From Pseudomonas sp. p1(2021b) (lineage in GTDB: Bacteria; Pseudomonadota; Gammaproteobacteria; Pseudomonadales; Pseudomonadaceae): a stretch of 64,000 nucleotides of DNA. How positions within the stretch are numbered: position 1 is the first letter of the stretch; each line of letters begins with the position of its first letter. Location: positions 248,001 through 312,000 of the forward strand of contig NZ_CP083747.1 of NCBI RefSeq assembly GCF_020151015.1, given 5' to 3'. This document shows positions 1 to 8,367 of this stretch, in pieces. A model generated the notes under the pieces. That model worked only from the letters and a program-made list of their open reading frames with translations. It had not been told where the DNA came from and did not search any database. The translations under genes were made by a program, and so were the position numbers.

Positions 1-201
1 ACTATTCGTCTGGTTCGAGAACGGCGTCGACCGCTTGGCTCGCTGGGATAACGAGGCGGCGCCGGCGGCGGCGGCCAGGCGCAGGTGTGCGGTGAGCGGT
101 ACGCGCTCATCGCCGCACTCGATGCCGGCTTCATCCAAGCCCGCAGACAGATTGATCAGGATCGCGATGGATCGATTCGTCATCTCATCTTGTTTGGCCA
201 T
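1..201 (-). CDS. Hypothetical protein, 3' end beyond the window
   Basis: An open frame runs leftward from an ATG at 199-201 and leaves the window after 67 codons without a stop. A strong purine-rich ribosome site (GGGGAGGGGG) sits just ahead of the ATG, which fixes the start. The protein begins MAKQDEMTNRSIAILINL and continues with an Ala-rich stretch; no family is recognised. A copy of the plasmid-wide palindromic motif lies about 90 bp upstream at 292-313, so the gene probably belongs to the same regulon as many others in the window. Confidence 0.6.
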   Translation of the reverse strand, partial: MAKQDEMTNRSIAILINLSAGLDEAGIECGDERVPLTAHLRLAAAAGAASLSQRAKRSTPFSNQTNS

Positions 202-562
202 GCCCCCTCCCCTGGATCCGCTGAGGATCGCTACATGAGGCCCTGGGATACCGAGGGCCGCCTTCAGACCTACATCATAATGGCAAATCTAATTCACCAC
301 ACGTACCTATACGTCGCGTGAGGTGATTTCTTTTATAGGTGATTGCCGGCCTGTAGTGCGTGGTCCGTCTGTGTGTTTGGTCTAGTCACACACACAGAAC
401 GCAGCTTACAATCTCCCATGGCGCCCAGCAGACGCCAGCTACCCGTCATCGCGAAGCTGCACGAGCAGCACTGCCAGCTACTCAAGATTCGGACCATAAC
501 TTTGGCCCTGATGCATAGCGGTGGACGGGTGACGCAGCAACAAGTAGGGCCGGAGAGATATC
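202..562. other. Intergenic region between divergent genes
   Basis: About 360 bp without a convincing gene. It holds the palindromic motif copy at 292-313 and a CA/TG-rich stretch near 365-400. Open frames here lack ribosome sites and overlap the start of the 563 gene in another frame. It probably carries the promoters of the two divergent flanking genes. Confidence 0.4.
292..313 (-). promoter_or_regulatory. Copy of the plasmid-wide palindromic motif (divergent copy)
   Basis: Read on the minus strand this is TATAGGTACGTGTGGTGAAT, which aligns with the shared motif TATTATnnGTACGTGTTATGTAT at most positions. It lies upstream of the leftward partial gene at 1-201. Weaker match than the copies at 53866 or 57785. 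Confidence 0.4.
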
Positions 563-1855
563 GTGGCAACCGAACACACTCGACCTACCACCGTTGCGCG
601 TATCAAGCGCGTAGCTAAATTAATCAAGCAAGAGAAGAGCATTCCTCATCATGCTGCCCTTGATGAAGCGGCGCAGAGTGCTGGCTTTCAGAACCTCCGG
701 CATGCCCAGTCAGTTTTAGGGACCGCAAAGAAACTCCACCAGACTTTTGTATCCTTCTACTGGAAAGATCACGGCCAGAGCCCAGATCCCTTCAAACGTG
801 GTCCTGAACTTCGATCGGGGCGGACCACCCTGTCATTCCTGCTGCCGCTCCCCCTGACAGAAATTCTCCCAGGAAGATCTCTTGAAAGGACAGCCTACCT
901 ATCCGGTTTTCGGCTGGAGGCCCCTGATCATCTGGAGCTCAGGGGTGATGCTTATAGCGAGCACGACGGCCTGAGGAAGGCGCAACGGGCCGCACTCGCT
1001 CTGAATTTCATGGCTGTGACAGGTTTCCGAGCCCCATTTGTAAACGAGACCTATGGCACAAGCCTGAATCTCTCAAAAAAGGCGGATCACAAGTCTACCT
1101 GGTACGACGATGAGTCGAAGTGCATTGTCATTCTGGATGAGCCATATCGGCATTTGTTCCGAGAAGAGATCGACTGGGCTAAAGAGCACGGGTTTCATAC
1201 AGTTGGGATTCGATGGCGAGGGGTCTATTCGGCCGGCGAAACCCCACGCCTCCACTCGGTATCAGCCGCTCTAATCACGCGTTCGGCCAAGAAGCTCCAT
1301 GCCCTCGAAGCCCGGTTACAAGCTGAGGAGTGGACATACGACTCTCACGCATACAACAGCCAATTCATCAGCCCGGCTAGAGCGCTCAGTGGAAAAAGGA
1401 GGCGTGCGAGGATAATGCCACCCCCTCAAGGGGTTGAGCGAGACGGCGCTGTGCCTTGTGGCCCCGGTGAGCCGGGATTTCGCTCGCGATGGCGGCCGGC
1501 TCGCCGCATGGACTTGGATAAGCACTTACAAGTCGGCCCTATTTTGGAGAATTTCCCGTTCTCAATGATTTTTAGCCCTACGTCACCGCTTATTGATGTC
1601 CGCATAACCCTTAACAAATGGTTCGAGGAAGAGTACGAAGATGCAGAGCTTCCCGACAAGCAGATGCGCCAGGACTACTACTCACCGGCCCCTACCCCCA
1701 TCAGAGGAGCAGCTGACGTCCTGGCAGGGCTAGGAGTGGTCAGGCAGATGGTTTCAGATGGGTATCAAGACTGCAAGCCAAAGAAGGACCTCCTAGACCG
1801 CCTAGATAGATGCGAAGAGTGGGTTCGCCGGTTCGCTGCACGTAGAAACCCGTAA
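563..1855 (+). CDS. Hypothetical protein, DUF5623-like N-terminus
   Basis: 430 aa, starting at a GTG preceded by GGAGAG at the right spacing. The first 60 residues (RIKRVAKLIKQEKSIPHHAA, then GFQNLRHAQ) resemble the N-terminal region of proteins I remember as DUF5623, found on Pseudomonas plasmids and genomic islands; this is from memory and not searched. The rest is a soluble mixed protein with an Arg-rich segment near residues 270-310 and no catalytic motif that I recognise. It is monocistronic and followed by a hairpin at 1883-1903. Function unknown. Confidence 0.75.
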   Translation: MATEHTRPTTVARIKRVAKLIKQEKSIPHHAALDEAAQSAGFQNLRHAQSVLGTAKKLHQTFVSFYWKDHGQSPDPFKRGPELRSGRTTLSFLLPLPLTEILPGRSLERTAYLSGFRLEAPDHLELRGDAYSEHDGLRKAQRAALALNFMAVTGFRAPFVNETYGTSLNLSKKADHKSTWYDDESKCIVILDEPYRHLFREEIDWAKEHGFHTVGIRWRGVYSAGETPRLHSVSAALITRSAKKLHALEARLQAEEWTYDSHAYNSQFISPARALSGKRRRARIMPPPQGVERDGAVPCGPGEPGFRSRWRPARRMDLDKHLQVGPILENFPFSMIFSPTSPLIDVRITLNKWFEEEYEDAELPDKQMRQDYYSPAPTPIRGAADVLAGLGVVRQMVSDGYQDCKPKKDLLDRLDRCEEWVRRFAARRNP

Positions 1856-1882
1856 CCCTCCCCCGCAGCCTCAAACAACAAA

Positions 1883-1903
1883 GCCCGCCATGATGGCGGG
1901 CCT
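1883..1903. terminator. Bidirectional hairpin terminator
   Basis: Stem GCCCGCCA / TGGCGGGC with a 3-nt loop between the convergent genes ending at 1855 and 1921. The minus-strand side is followed by a T-rich run (CTTTGTTG), so it best serves the leftward gene, though it can act on both. Confidence 0.65.
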
Positions 1904-1920
1904 TGCGAGTAGTGCGGAGG

Positions 1921-2286
1921 TCAGCGAGCTGGGTTGAAGATGAGCACACCTATCCCAAGCATGAGGAAAGGAAAGCCGATCGCCCCCATCGTCGCAGCCG
2001 CATCCAGAGCGTAGTACAGCTCAAACGCTGCCCCAGCGACCAAGACCCCCAGCATGAGCACGATGAAACCGGCGATCCCCCTTTGGGACAGGACCACACC
2101 GGCCGCCGATAGAATCATCACAGCGGTCTTCTCTGGTGACATGTTCAGAGCGATGTTCACCAGCTGCTGATCGATCACCATGGGACCGATGCAGAAAATC
2201 CCGACGGCCAAACACATTGCGCCCAGGACCCGATAAACCGAGCTTCGGTCAACACCGTCCACTGCGTCCAACTCATGCTTTTGCAT
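1921..2286 (-). CDS. Small integral membrane protein
   Basis: 121 aa from the ATG at 2286, with GGGGG a few bases upstream; the GTG one codon earlier is less well placed. Four hydrophobic segments are visible at about residues 20-38, 57-69, 72-92 and 99-118, so nearly the whole protein lies in the membrane. No family recognised. It is first downstream of, and co-directional with, a similar membrane gene (2349-2795) 62 bp upstream and may share its transcript. Role unknown. Confidence 0.65.
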   Translation of the reverse strand: MQKHELDAVDGVDRSSVYRVLGAMCLAVGIFCIGPMVIDQQLVNIALNMSPEKTAVMILSAAGVVLSQRGIAGFIVLMLGVLVAGAAFELYYALDAAATMGAIGFPFLMLGIGVLIFNPAR

Positions 2287-2348
2287 CACCTACCCCCTTC
2301 TGTTCTGTGTTTTTGGCTGCCTCAAACAGCCCGCCCCCAGTCGATCCG

Positions 2349-2795
2349 TTAGTCGGTCAGGTAAACCCGCTTCCTCGCCTGCTCTTCACGCATCCCGATG
2401 TAAGCCATCAAGGTGTAGAACAACACCAGACCTCCTGGCGCAAGGTACATGACAGCCTTGGCCCCGAGGATGCCCAAGGCATCCAGCTGAGCTCGGATCT
2501 GCTCAACCTGGTCGCCTGCAGGTACCGGTTCGATTCCCTGAGTCAGTCCAGTTCCCATGATCAGAAACAGGGCCAAACCGAACAGCCCCATGAGCTTCCA
2601 CATACGTCGGGCAGGTTTGGACATCACCAGCATGGTGATGCACAACATCAGGCTAAGGATGTAGTACCTGGCTGTATTTTCAGTGAACCCTAAGTGTTCA
2701 ACCCCGGCATCGAACAGGCCGACGATACCAATCATTGCCCCCGCGAGCGCAACCCCTGCAAACCAACCAAAAACGATCCCGAACAGCGATTTCAT
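2349..2795 (-). CDS. Small integral membrane protein
   Basis: 148 aa with an ATG preceded by AAGGAATCGAGAT. Hydrophobic segments at about residues 4-28, 43-58, 67-86 and 112-133 predict four membrane helices. A short soluble loop at about 88-111 contains several acidic residues, and the C-terminus is Arg/Lys-rich (EEQARKRVYL), suggesting a cytoplasmic tail. Not recognised. It lies between the triplicated membrane family at 2916-4840 and another small membrane gene, all leftward. Confidence 0.65.
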   Translation of the reverse strand: MKSLFGIVFGWFAGVALAGAMIGIVGLFDAGVEHLGFTENTARYYILSLMLCITMLVMSKPARRMWKLMGLFGLALFLIMGTGLTQGIEPVPAGDQVEQIRAQLDALGILGAKAVMYLAPGGLVLFYTLMAYIGMREEQARKRVYLTD

Positions 2796-2915
2796 ATCTC
2801 GATTCCTTATGGCTGGTGCTCAGCGCATCCAGTTAACTATTAGAGCTCCACCCCTTGTTCGGTGGAGCCTTAGATTCGGAGGTGGTCGGCACCGGCCACC
2901 CCGAGACTTCACCGA

Positions 2916-3521
2916 CTACTCGGCGTAAGCGTCCAACTGCTTCTTCAGTTCGGTGCGCTGCGCATCGAGCATTTGGTTGAGCTGATCCGCTTTGAACACA
3001 TCGAACGGAGCCCGGACAAACGCCAGCACCTCGATCGCCGCCAATGTCTTGCCTTCGACTTTGCTCGACTGCTCAGAGGCCGCGGCGTCGGGAAGGCCCA
3101 GCATCTTGGTGCAGGCGCTGCTCGTGTAGTCGTAGCAGCCCACCTTCGCCTCACCTGCCAGAACAGCGCTGCGGAAAGAGACGCTCGGGAAGATAGTGGT
3201 ACCACTCACAATCCCAGCCATGATCAGTACCAGGCCGAAGGCACTGCCCATAAATGCGCGAAAGGCGCCGATGACGAACGCGAAGACGCTGACACCGGAC
3301 AAAAAGAACGAGAGGGTTGGAGGAGTTACCAACCACGAGGCATGTTTCAGGTCCTCGGGGCTCACAGGAGCCTTGAAGTTCAGAACGGCTGCGCTGATCA
3401 CGGCAAACACGACGAACAGCACCGGCACGGCCAGTAGCAGGCTTGCGATGATCAGAGGCCCCTTGGCGGCCGTCCCTGGCGCAGGGTCGACGTATTCACT
3501 GGAGGATTCCTGGTTACTCAT
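2916..3521 (-). CDS. Membrane protein of a tandem triplicated family, copy 3
   Basis: 201 aa, starting at the ATG at 3521 (AGGTGAGC ahead of it). The GTG three codons earlier lies inside the ribosome site. Three hydrophobic segments (about residues 24-48, 70-90, 94-115) are followed by a conserved block: FPSVSFRSAVLAGEAKVG, then CYDYTSSACTKMLGLP with two cysteines, and a C-terminal FDVFKADQLNQMLDAQR. The same blocks occur in the two genes upstream, and its start overlaps the stop of copy 2 by 8 bp, which suggests translational coupling. This copy is shortest at the C-terminus. No known family recognised. Confidence 0.75.
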   Translation of the reverse strand: MSNQESSSEYVDPAPGTAAKGPLIIASLLLAVPVLFVVFAVISAAVLNFKAPVSPEDLKHASWLVTPPTLSFFLSGVSVFAFVIGAFRAFMGSAFGLVLIMAGIVSGTTIFPSVSFRSAVLAGEAKVGCYDYTSSACTKMLGLPDAAASEQSSKVEGKTLAAIEVLAFVRAPFDVFKADQLNQMLDAQRTELKKQLDAYAE

Positions 3522-4179
3522 AATGCTCACCTGCTGGGTTAGTGACTAGGGATGTAGGGGGCGTGTTTTCCTGGCTGTGCAAGCCCTTGCGGATCTCTTC
3601 TTTCAGCTCCTGGCGCTGGGCATCGAGCATTCGGTTGAGCTGGTCCGCTTTGTACACATCGAAAGGTGCTCGCAGGAAAGCCATCACCTCGATCGGCGCC
3701 GATGTCTTGCGTTCAACTTTGCTCGACTGATCGGATGTCGCGCTGCTGGGGAGGCCAAGCATCTTGGTGCAGGCAAGGCTCGTGTAGTCGTAACAGCCGA
3801 CCTTCGCCTCGCTTGCCAGCACGGCGCTGCGGAACGAGACGCTGGGGAAGATGGTGGGCATAGCAAGCACACCAATCATGATGAGGAACAGTCCCAAAGA
3901 GCTGCCTCTGAAGGTTTGCAGGGCGCCACCCATGATGCACATGAAGCTGAAAAATGCGCAGATGAACGACAGCGATGGCGGAACCACCAACCAGGAAGCG
4001 AGGTGCAGGTCCTCGGCGCTCACGGGAGCCTTGAAGTTCAGGACGGCGGTGCTGATTGCCGCAAACACGACGTACCCCACCACCGCAGCCATGAAGACGC
4101 TCGCGAAGATCAGTGATCCCTCGCCTGCCGTCCCCGGCGTGTGATCGAAGTAGTCATTGGAAGAATCGTGGTCACTCAT
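3514..4179 (-). CDS. Membrane protein of a tandem triplicated family, copy 2
   Basis: 221 aa from the ATG at 4179. It is closely related to the products of 2916-3521 and 4172-4840: a hydrophilic acidic N-terminus (MSDHDSSNDYFDHTPGTA), a membrane helix ending in FKAPVSAEDLHLASWLV, two more helices, the Cys block CYDYTSLACTKMLGLP, and the tail FDVYKADQLNRMLDAQR. It overlaps both neighbours by 8 bp, so the three proteins are probably made together. Membrane topology with a Cys pair after the third helix suggests an extracytoplasmic disulfide-bearing domain, but this is inference. Confidence 0.75.
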   Translation of the reverse strand: MSDHDSSNDYFDHTPGTAGEGSLIFASVFMAAVVGYVVFAAISTAVLNFKAPVSAEDLHLASWLVVPPSLSFICAFFSFMCIMGGALQTFRGSSLGLFLIMIGVLAMPTIFPSVSFRSAVLASEAKVGCYDYTSLACTKMLGLPSSATSDQSSKVERKTSAPIEVMAFLRAPFDVYKADQLNRMLDAQRQELKEEIRKGLHSQENTPPTSLVTNPAGEHYE

Positions 4180-4840
4180 GATGCTCACCTGTTGAGCTCG
4201 TCGCTTCGGATGTGGGGAGGGTGTCGGGCTGAGTTTTCAGGCCCTTGCGCATCTCACCTTTCACTTCCAGGCGCTGTGTATCGAGCATCTGGTTGAGTTC
4301 ATCCGCTTTGAACACATCGAACGGAGCTCGAACGAAGGCCATCGCTTGGACAGGGATGAATTGGTGGACACTCGGCTGGGCCGGCTGATCTAGGTTGGCT
4401 GCGCGACTGGGTAACCCCAGCATCTCGGTACAGGCGAGCAAGCTGTAATCGTAACAGCCGATTTTCGCTTCCCCAGCCAGAACAGCACTGCGCAGTGAGA
4501 CACTCGGTTCAGTGGAAACGGCGCCGATAAAGCTGATCATGAGCACACCGAAGCTCAGGGTCATCGGGCTAATCAACTGAAGCACGAGTGCGAAGCCTAT
4601 GATCAACAATGCGCCGGAGATAAAGGGGAGCAAGTAGGGGGCGTGCACCAGCCAGGATGCATGCTGTAGATCCTCAGCACTGACCGGTACTTTGAAAGTC
4701 AAGACGCCGATGCTGATTGCCGCAGCAATGACATACAGCCCTAGCAACGCGAGGAACAGCCCCCGGAAAGTCAGCTTTCCTTCGCCGGCCGAAGCTTCTG
4801 CGCGAGCGAAGTATTCGCTGGATGAATCGAAGTCACTCAT
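4172..4840 (-). CDS. Membrane protein of a tandem triplicated family, copy 1
   Basis: 222 aa from the ATG at 4840, behind AGAAGGTGATCACC. First gene of the triplet. It has the shared layout: N-terminal soluble tail, helix ending FKVPVSAEDLQHASWLV, two further helices, RSAVLAGEAKIG, the Cys block CYDYSLLACTEMLGLPS, and FDVFKADELNQMLDTQR. It is the most diverged of the three, with an insert near residues 150-165 (NLDQPAQPSVHQF). It lies 46 bp downstream of the DUF2726-like gene in the same direction. Function unknown. Confidence 0.75.
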   Translation of the reverse strand: MSDFDSSSEYFARAEASAGEGKLTFRGLFLALLGLYVIAAAISIGVLTFKVPVSAEDLQHASWLVHAPYLLPFISGALLIIGFALVLQLISPMTLSFGVLMISFIGAVSTEPSVSLRSAVLAGEAKIGCYDYSLLACTEMLGLPSRAANLDQPAQPSVHQFIPVQAMAFVRAPFDVFKADELNQMLDTQRLEVKGEMRKGLKTQPDTLPTSEATSSTGEHHE

Positions 4841-4886
4841 GGTGATCACCTTCTGAGTTCTAATTGTGGATGAGAGGTCCTGAGCT

Positions 4887-5372
4887 CTACAGCTTCAGGT
4901 CCTTGCGAATGTCTCTGGCCGACGGCATCCCGCGGTACCGATGCACGGTGACCCCGACGGCCTTCATCAGCTCGTCGCGACGCCGGTCCTTTGCCTTGGC
5001 CTTGCCGCTGTTGTGCGTGGAGTCGTCGACCTCGACCAGCGCTACCGGCTTGAGCTGCTTGTCGCAGAGCAGGAAGTCGCAGCGGTTGTGGGCGACCATA
5101 TGCCGTGCGTGGTTCTTGTCGGTCATGGCGGTGGCTTTCACCTTGATGAAGGCGCCGAAGACCACCTGGGGCGCGATGACCAGGTCGTCGCGTACCGCCT
5201 CCTTGAGCCGCCAGAAGAAGTCCTGCTCGCGCTCGGTGAGCAGGGGGATGCACTGGTAATGCTTGGTCGAGTAGCCTTTGCGGCGCTTCAGCATCGCAAT
5301 GGCGAAATACGCAAAGGCGCAGATCACCAGCGCGGGAACAAGCACTCCATCCATGCTGTTGAGAATTGACAT
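4887..5372 (-). CDS. Membrane-anchored DUF2726-like protein
   Basis: 161 aa with an ATG behind AGGAGTAGGT. An N-terminal membrane helix (about residues 8-27) precedes a soluble domain that matches what I remember of DUF2726: LLTEREQDFFWRLKEAV, then V..FGAFIKVKA, then CDFLLCDKQLKPVALVEVDD with STH following, and a basic RDELMKAVGV segment. That domain is thought to adopt a PD-(D/E)xK nuclease-like fold; D..VEVDD would supply the acidic site. Activity is unproven. It is the first gene of a leftward group that continues into the triplicated membrane family. Confidence 0.7.
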   Translation of the reverse strand: MSILNSMDGVLVPALVICAFAYFAIAMLKRRKGYSTKHYQCIPLLTEREQDFFWRLKEAVRDDLVIAPQVVFGAFIKVKATAMTDKNHARHMVAHNRCDFLLCDKQLKPVALVEVDDSTHNSGKAKAKDRRRDELMKAVGVTVHRYRGMPSARDIRKDLKL

Positions 5373-5727
5373 ACCTACTCCTAAATAGATTCTTTACGCG
5401 TACCAATACGCACACTGGCTAAAAAATGGCGTGTAGTCCGCCTGTGATGTTGGTCAAGTAAATGTGATTTCGCTTCCAACTCGGGAGGAGCACGCGCCTC
5501 CGCCGATCAACAAACCTGCCCTGGGTATTGCTCGTTGGGCGTGGAACCGTTAGGGTGAGTCATCCTCCCTTAGCGACACGCTCGTGTCGTGCAACACCTC
5601 TCTCCAAACCTCCCGTAGCCAAAGCAAGTCACCGTCCTGCAATCATGCGCGCCGACTTGACCAATCACACAAACGAACCATTCGAAGCCTGCCCCGCCTG
5701 GCACGATCATGAGCGCCAGCAACGCCG
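5373..5727. other. Intergenic region, no clear gene
   Basis: About 355 bp. TTTACGCGTACC at 5394-5405 faintly resembles the plasmid-wide motif and could belong to the promoter of the leftward DUF2726-like gene. A 28-codon frame from an ATG at 5644 to 5731 has no ribosome site and is not called. No terminator-like hairpin is obvious. Confidence 0.35.
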
Positions 5728-6129
5728 CTAGACGTGATCCTCCGAGAGATGCCCGGTGACCGCCGGCAGCTGATGCGAGGGTTGGACACCCACCACCCGC
5801 TTGCCCCGTCGAGAACCCCGGCCTTTCCCCTCGCCCGCGGCTTCCGTCTCTTTCACCGCCCGAGCGGCCATGCCTTCATTGACCATGTCCAGGATTTCCT
5901 GGGACATCCGCTGCTGCACAATTCGAGAGTTCCCCATGCGGTAGTTCGCATCGGTACGCTCGGTATCCGCAGCCTTCGCCCATTCCCTCAGGGTGTCCCG
6001 GGCCTCACCGATGCTCCCCTTGATCTTGACGAAAATCTCGAACATCAGCGGGTCAATGGAAACGGATGATTTCTTGGATTTTCCGCCCGCTTCCCGGCGG
6101 TAGAAGATCCGGATGAAATCGTCAGCCAT
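5728..6129 (-). CDS. Small basic protein downstream of a helicase
   Basis: 133 aa from the ATG at 6129, behind GCAGGGGGCGAAC; a TTG five codons earlier is possible but lies in the ribosome site. The central part (VSIDPLMFEIFVKIKGSI) is a helical segment of the sort seen in small DNA-binding proteins, followed by an Arg-rich GKGRGSRRGKRVVG stretch. Not recognised. It is the last gene of a leftward group with the UvrD-like helicase (33 bp apart), so a role with that helicase is possible. Confidence 0.6.
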   Translation of the reverse strand: MADDFIRIFYRREAGGKSKKSSVSIDPLMFEIFVKIKGSIGEARDTLREWAKAADTERTDANYRMGNSRIVQQRMSQEILDMVNEGMAARAVKETEAAGEGKGRGSRRGKRVVGVQPSHQLPAVTGHLSEDHV

Positions 6130-6162
6130 GTTCGCCCCCTGCAACGATCAGTAGGTAGTGCA

Positions 6163-8034
6163 TCAGGCCACTTCCAGGTGCAGGTCACTGACCAGGCGCC
6201 CGGTGATATCTGGGCAACCGATGAACAGGCCACCATGCAGGCGACCCTGGCGCACCATCGACGCAACGGTATCGGCCGCCTGGGATACGGAGACACCCAC
6301 TACGCCCGCGATCGCCGCCGCAGTCAGGGCCGCATGACGCAGGATGGCCAGCTCGATGCGCGACTCAACCTGATCGCCCTCGAACAGCAGGGCAGCATCG
6401 GCGCCGACCAGCTCAGCCACTTTGGAAAGCGCCCCCACGCCGGTGATCGCAGCAAAGGTCTCGGCCTCTTGTTCAGGGCTAACAACCAGCGATAGGCCCC
6501 CCACTTGTTCGGTGTGCTTCGCGACAGGTTCCACCGCTTCACCCACCACCCCAGCGGTCTCGCAGTAACGCAAAACTGCCTGGATCTGCTCATTCACCTC
6601 AATGGATTCCATCGCACGGGTCAGCGCCACGTACAGCAGGTGGAGCTCTTGGCGCAGCTCTGGGGTATCCAGCACCAGCGGCAGGCCGGCATCGGTGATC
6701 AGGTTGAGGAAGTCGCTCAGCAGAACCACCTGCGGAAACTCCAAACCTTTCGAGCGGTGGGCAGTACAAAGAATGACGGTCGCGTCGTTGATGTCGCTGA
6801 CGCAAGCATCCTTGATGCGCTGTACCAGGCTCGGGATTTGATCGCCATACTGCTTGGCAACACTGATGAGGGCGTGGATCTCTTTGTCATCGGTGTCGTT
6901 GGCATAAGCCTCCAGATCTTGGAGAGAGCGGAACGCACTGAGCAAAGGATCGCGCAGACGGACACCCGTGTTGGCGCGCAGGTGGTGCACTTCAACGAGC
7001 TTGTCGAACGGGTACTCGTTGACGCCACCCACGAAGTGAAGACGCTGGCCTTCCAGCAGCTGGACAGCACTGGCGAACAGCTTCGCATTGGTGCGCCCGA
7101 TGATCGCGTAAGGCTTGGTGCGGTCGACGGCAAAACGGGTAGTCAGCTCATGGCGTGAACTGCGCACTGGATCCTGCTCGCCGGCGAACTCACGCAAGAG
7201 CATGGTGGCCAGCTCGGCGATGCCGGCGCCATAACGGTGGCTCTCGCTCAGCGATACGACCTGGTCGAACTGCGACGGTTCGAAGGTGTTGTAGGCACCA
7301 CGGAAACCGAAGATTGCCTGGAAGTCGTCACCGGCCAAGCGCAGCGGGCAGTTCTGCCGCAGGATCACCGCAGCAAAGACAGGATTGGTGTCCTGGTACT
7401 CGTCCAGAAGGATCTGGTCGTAACGGTGGCTCAGGTCAGGGTCACCCAGGCTCCACAGTTTCAGGTAGCCGTCGTGCGGCATTCGCAGATGAGTGGTTTC
7501 CAGGAACTCAGCACGCTCGGCTTGGCTATCGCCGCACCCGCGAGACCATTGGCGCAAGCGCTGCAGGTCTTCCCAAACAACCTTCGCCCACTCCGCTGTT
7601 TTCTCACGGTCATCGCCAACGATCTGTGCCGGCACATGCGCTGCCAGGATCTCCCGGTCTGCAGAGACCATGTAGTTGTGCAGAGTGACGTAGAGGTGGC
7701 GAGCGAACGCCATTGGGATGCCGTACTGCTTGGCCAGGTGGGATGGGTGGAGATCATCCTGCTTGCCAACCTTCTTGAACTGGCCACCGACTTCCCAAGC
7801 AAGCCCATGACTGGTCTTGGTGGTCACGTTGTCAGGGAAGCGAGCAGCTGCGTCCTCCTTGTTGGCCTTTCCAAAGGTCACATACAGCAGGCGCTGGGTT
7901 GGGAACTGCAGGGCGTGCTTGATGAGCAGCGAGGTCTTACCAGCACCCGCCTTGGCGCGGATCAGCAAGCGCTTGGCGGTACTGCCCAGGGCAACAGCCT
8001 GGTCTTTGTTTGGGGTGAAAGCTTTCGCGGCCAT
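6163..8034 (-). CDS. UvrD/Rep-like superfamily 1 DNA helicase
   Basis: 623 aa, ATG behind AAGGAGGCCGGCA. ATP-dependent 3'-5' DNA unwinding is the family activity. Motifs in order: Walker A AGAGKTS (about 29-35), GTP/ATPase motif II LLDEYQDTN (209-217), motif III RLAGDDFQAIFGFRGA (232-247), motif V HRSKGLEF (426-433) and motif VI LLYVALTRAMESIEV (466-480). At 623 aa it is shorter than UvrD (about 720 aa); the C-terminal 130 residues look helical and end in a winged-helix-like segment, which is unusual. It is flanked by small genes on the same strand. It probably assists plasmid replication or repair. Confidence 0.85.
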   Translation of the reverse strand: MAAKAFTPNKDQAVALGSTAKRLLIRAKAGAGKTSLLIKHALQFPTQRLLYVTFGKANKEDAAARFPDNVTTKTSHGLAWEVGGQFKKVGKQDDLHPSHLAKQYGIPMAFARHLYVTLHNYMVSADREILAAHVPAQIVGDDREKTAEWAKVVWEDLQRLRQWSRGCGDSQAERAEFLETTHLRMPHDGYLKLWSLGDPDLSHRYDQILLDEYQDTNPVFAAVILRQNCPLRLAGDDFQAIFGFRGAYNTFEPSQFDQVVSLSESHRYGAGIAELATMLLREFAGEQDPVRSSRHELTTRFAVDRTKPYAIIGRTNAKLFASAVQLLEGQRLHFVGGVNEYPFDKLVEVHHLRANTGVRLRDPLLSAFRSLQDLEAYANDTDDKEIHALISVAKQYGDQIPSLVQRIKDACVSDINDATVILCTAHRSKGLEFPQVVLLSDFLNLITDAGLPLVLDTPELRQELHLLYVALTRAMESIEVNEQIQAVLRYCETAGVVGEAVEPVAKHTEQVGGLSLVVSPEQEAETFAAITGVGALSKVAELVGADAALLFEGDQVESRIELAILRHAALTAAAIAGVVGVSVSQAADTVASMVRQGRLHGGLFIGCPDITGRLVSDLHLEVA

Positions 8035-8064
8035 TGCCGGCCTCCTTGAGGTGCGAGTGGTGAA

Positions 8065-8352
8065 TCAATCGTCGTCTTTGCGGAACATGTTGAGGCTGTC
8101 ATTGAAGATGCAGTGAGGGTCTTCCTGATCCATCAGCCGTTCCTTCTTGCTGAACTTCACGTTTGGGTCAGCAAACAGGTTGAAGAACAGGACCATCGGA
8201 ATGCTGGCTGCGATCACCAGGAGTAACGAGCCGGCGAAGGCCCAGCCACCAAAGGCCTGTCGAACGTATGCAGCAAACAGACAAGCTGCAGCAGCCAGAG
8301 CGATCGACCCGGCCCCCTTCCCAACCTGCTTCATCACAAAGGACTTGTTCAT
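8065..8352 (-). CDS. Small membrane protein
   Basis: 95 aa from the ATG at 8352 (AAGGAGCCACCGAG upstream); the longer open frame to 8391 runs into the upstream repeats and is rejected. Two hydrophobic segments at about residues 15-32 and 37-60, then a charged C-terminus rich in Lys and Asp. First gene of the leftward group with the helicase 30 bp downstream. Its upstream region holds four 15-bp repeats and a copy of the plasmid-wide palindrome, so this is the likely regulated promoter of the group. Confidence 0.65.
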   Translation of the reverse strand: MNKSFVMKQVGKGAGSIALAAAACLFAAYVRQAFGGWAFAGSLLLVIAASIPMVLFFNLFADPNVKFSKKERLMDQEDPHCIFNDSLNMFRKDDD

Positions 8353-8367
8353 CTCGGTGGCTCCTTG

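Noticed and set aside
5644..5731. 28-codon frame ahead of the 5728 gene
   Set aside because: No ribosome site and it overlaps the end of a better-supported leftward gene.
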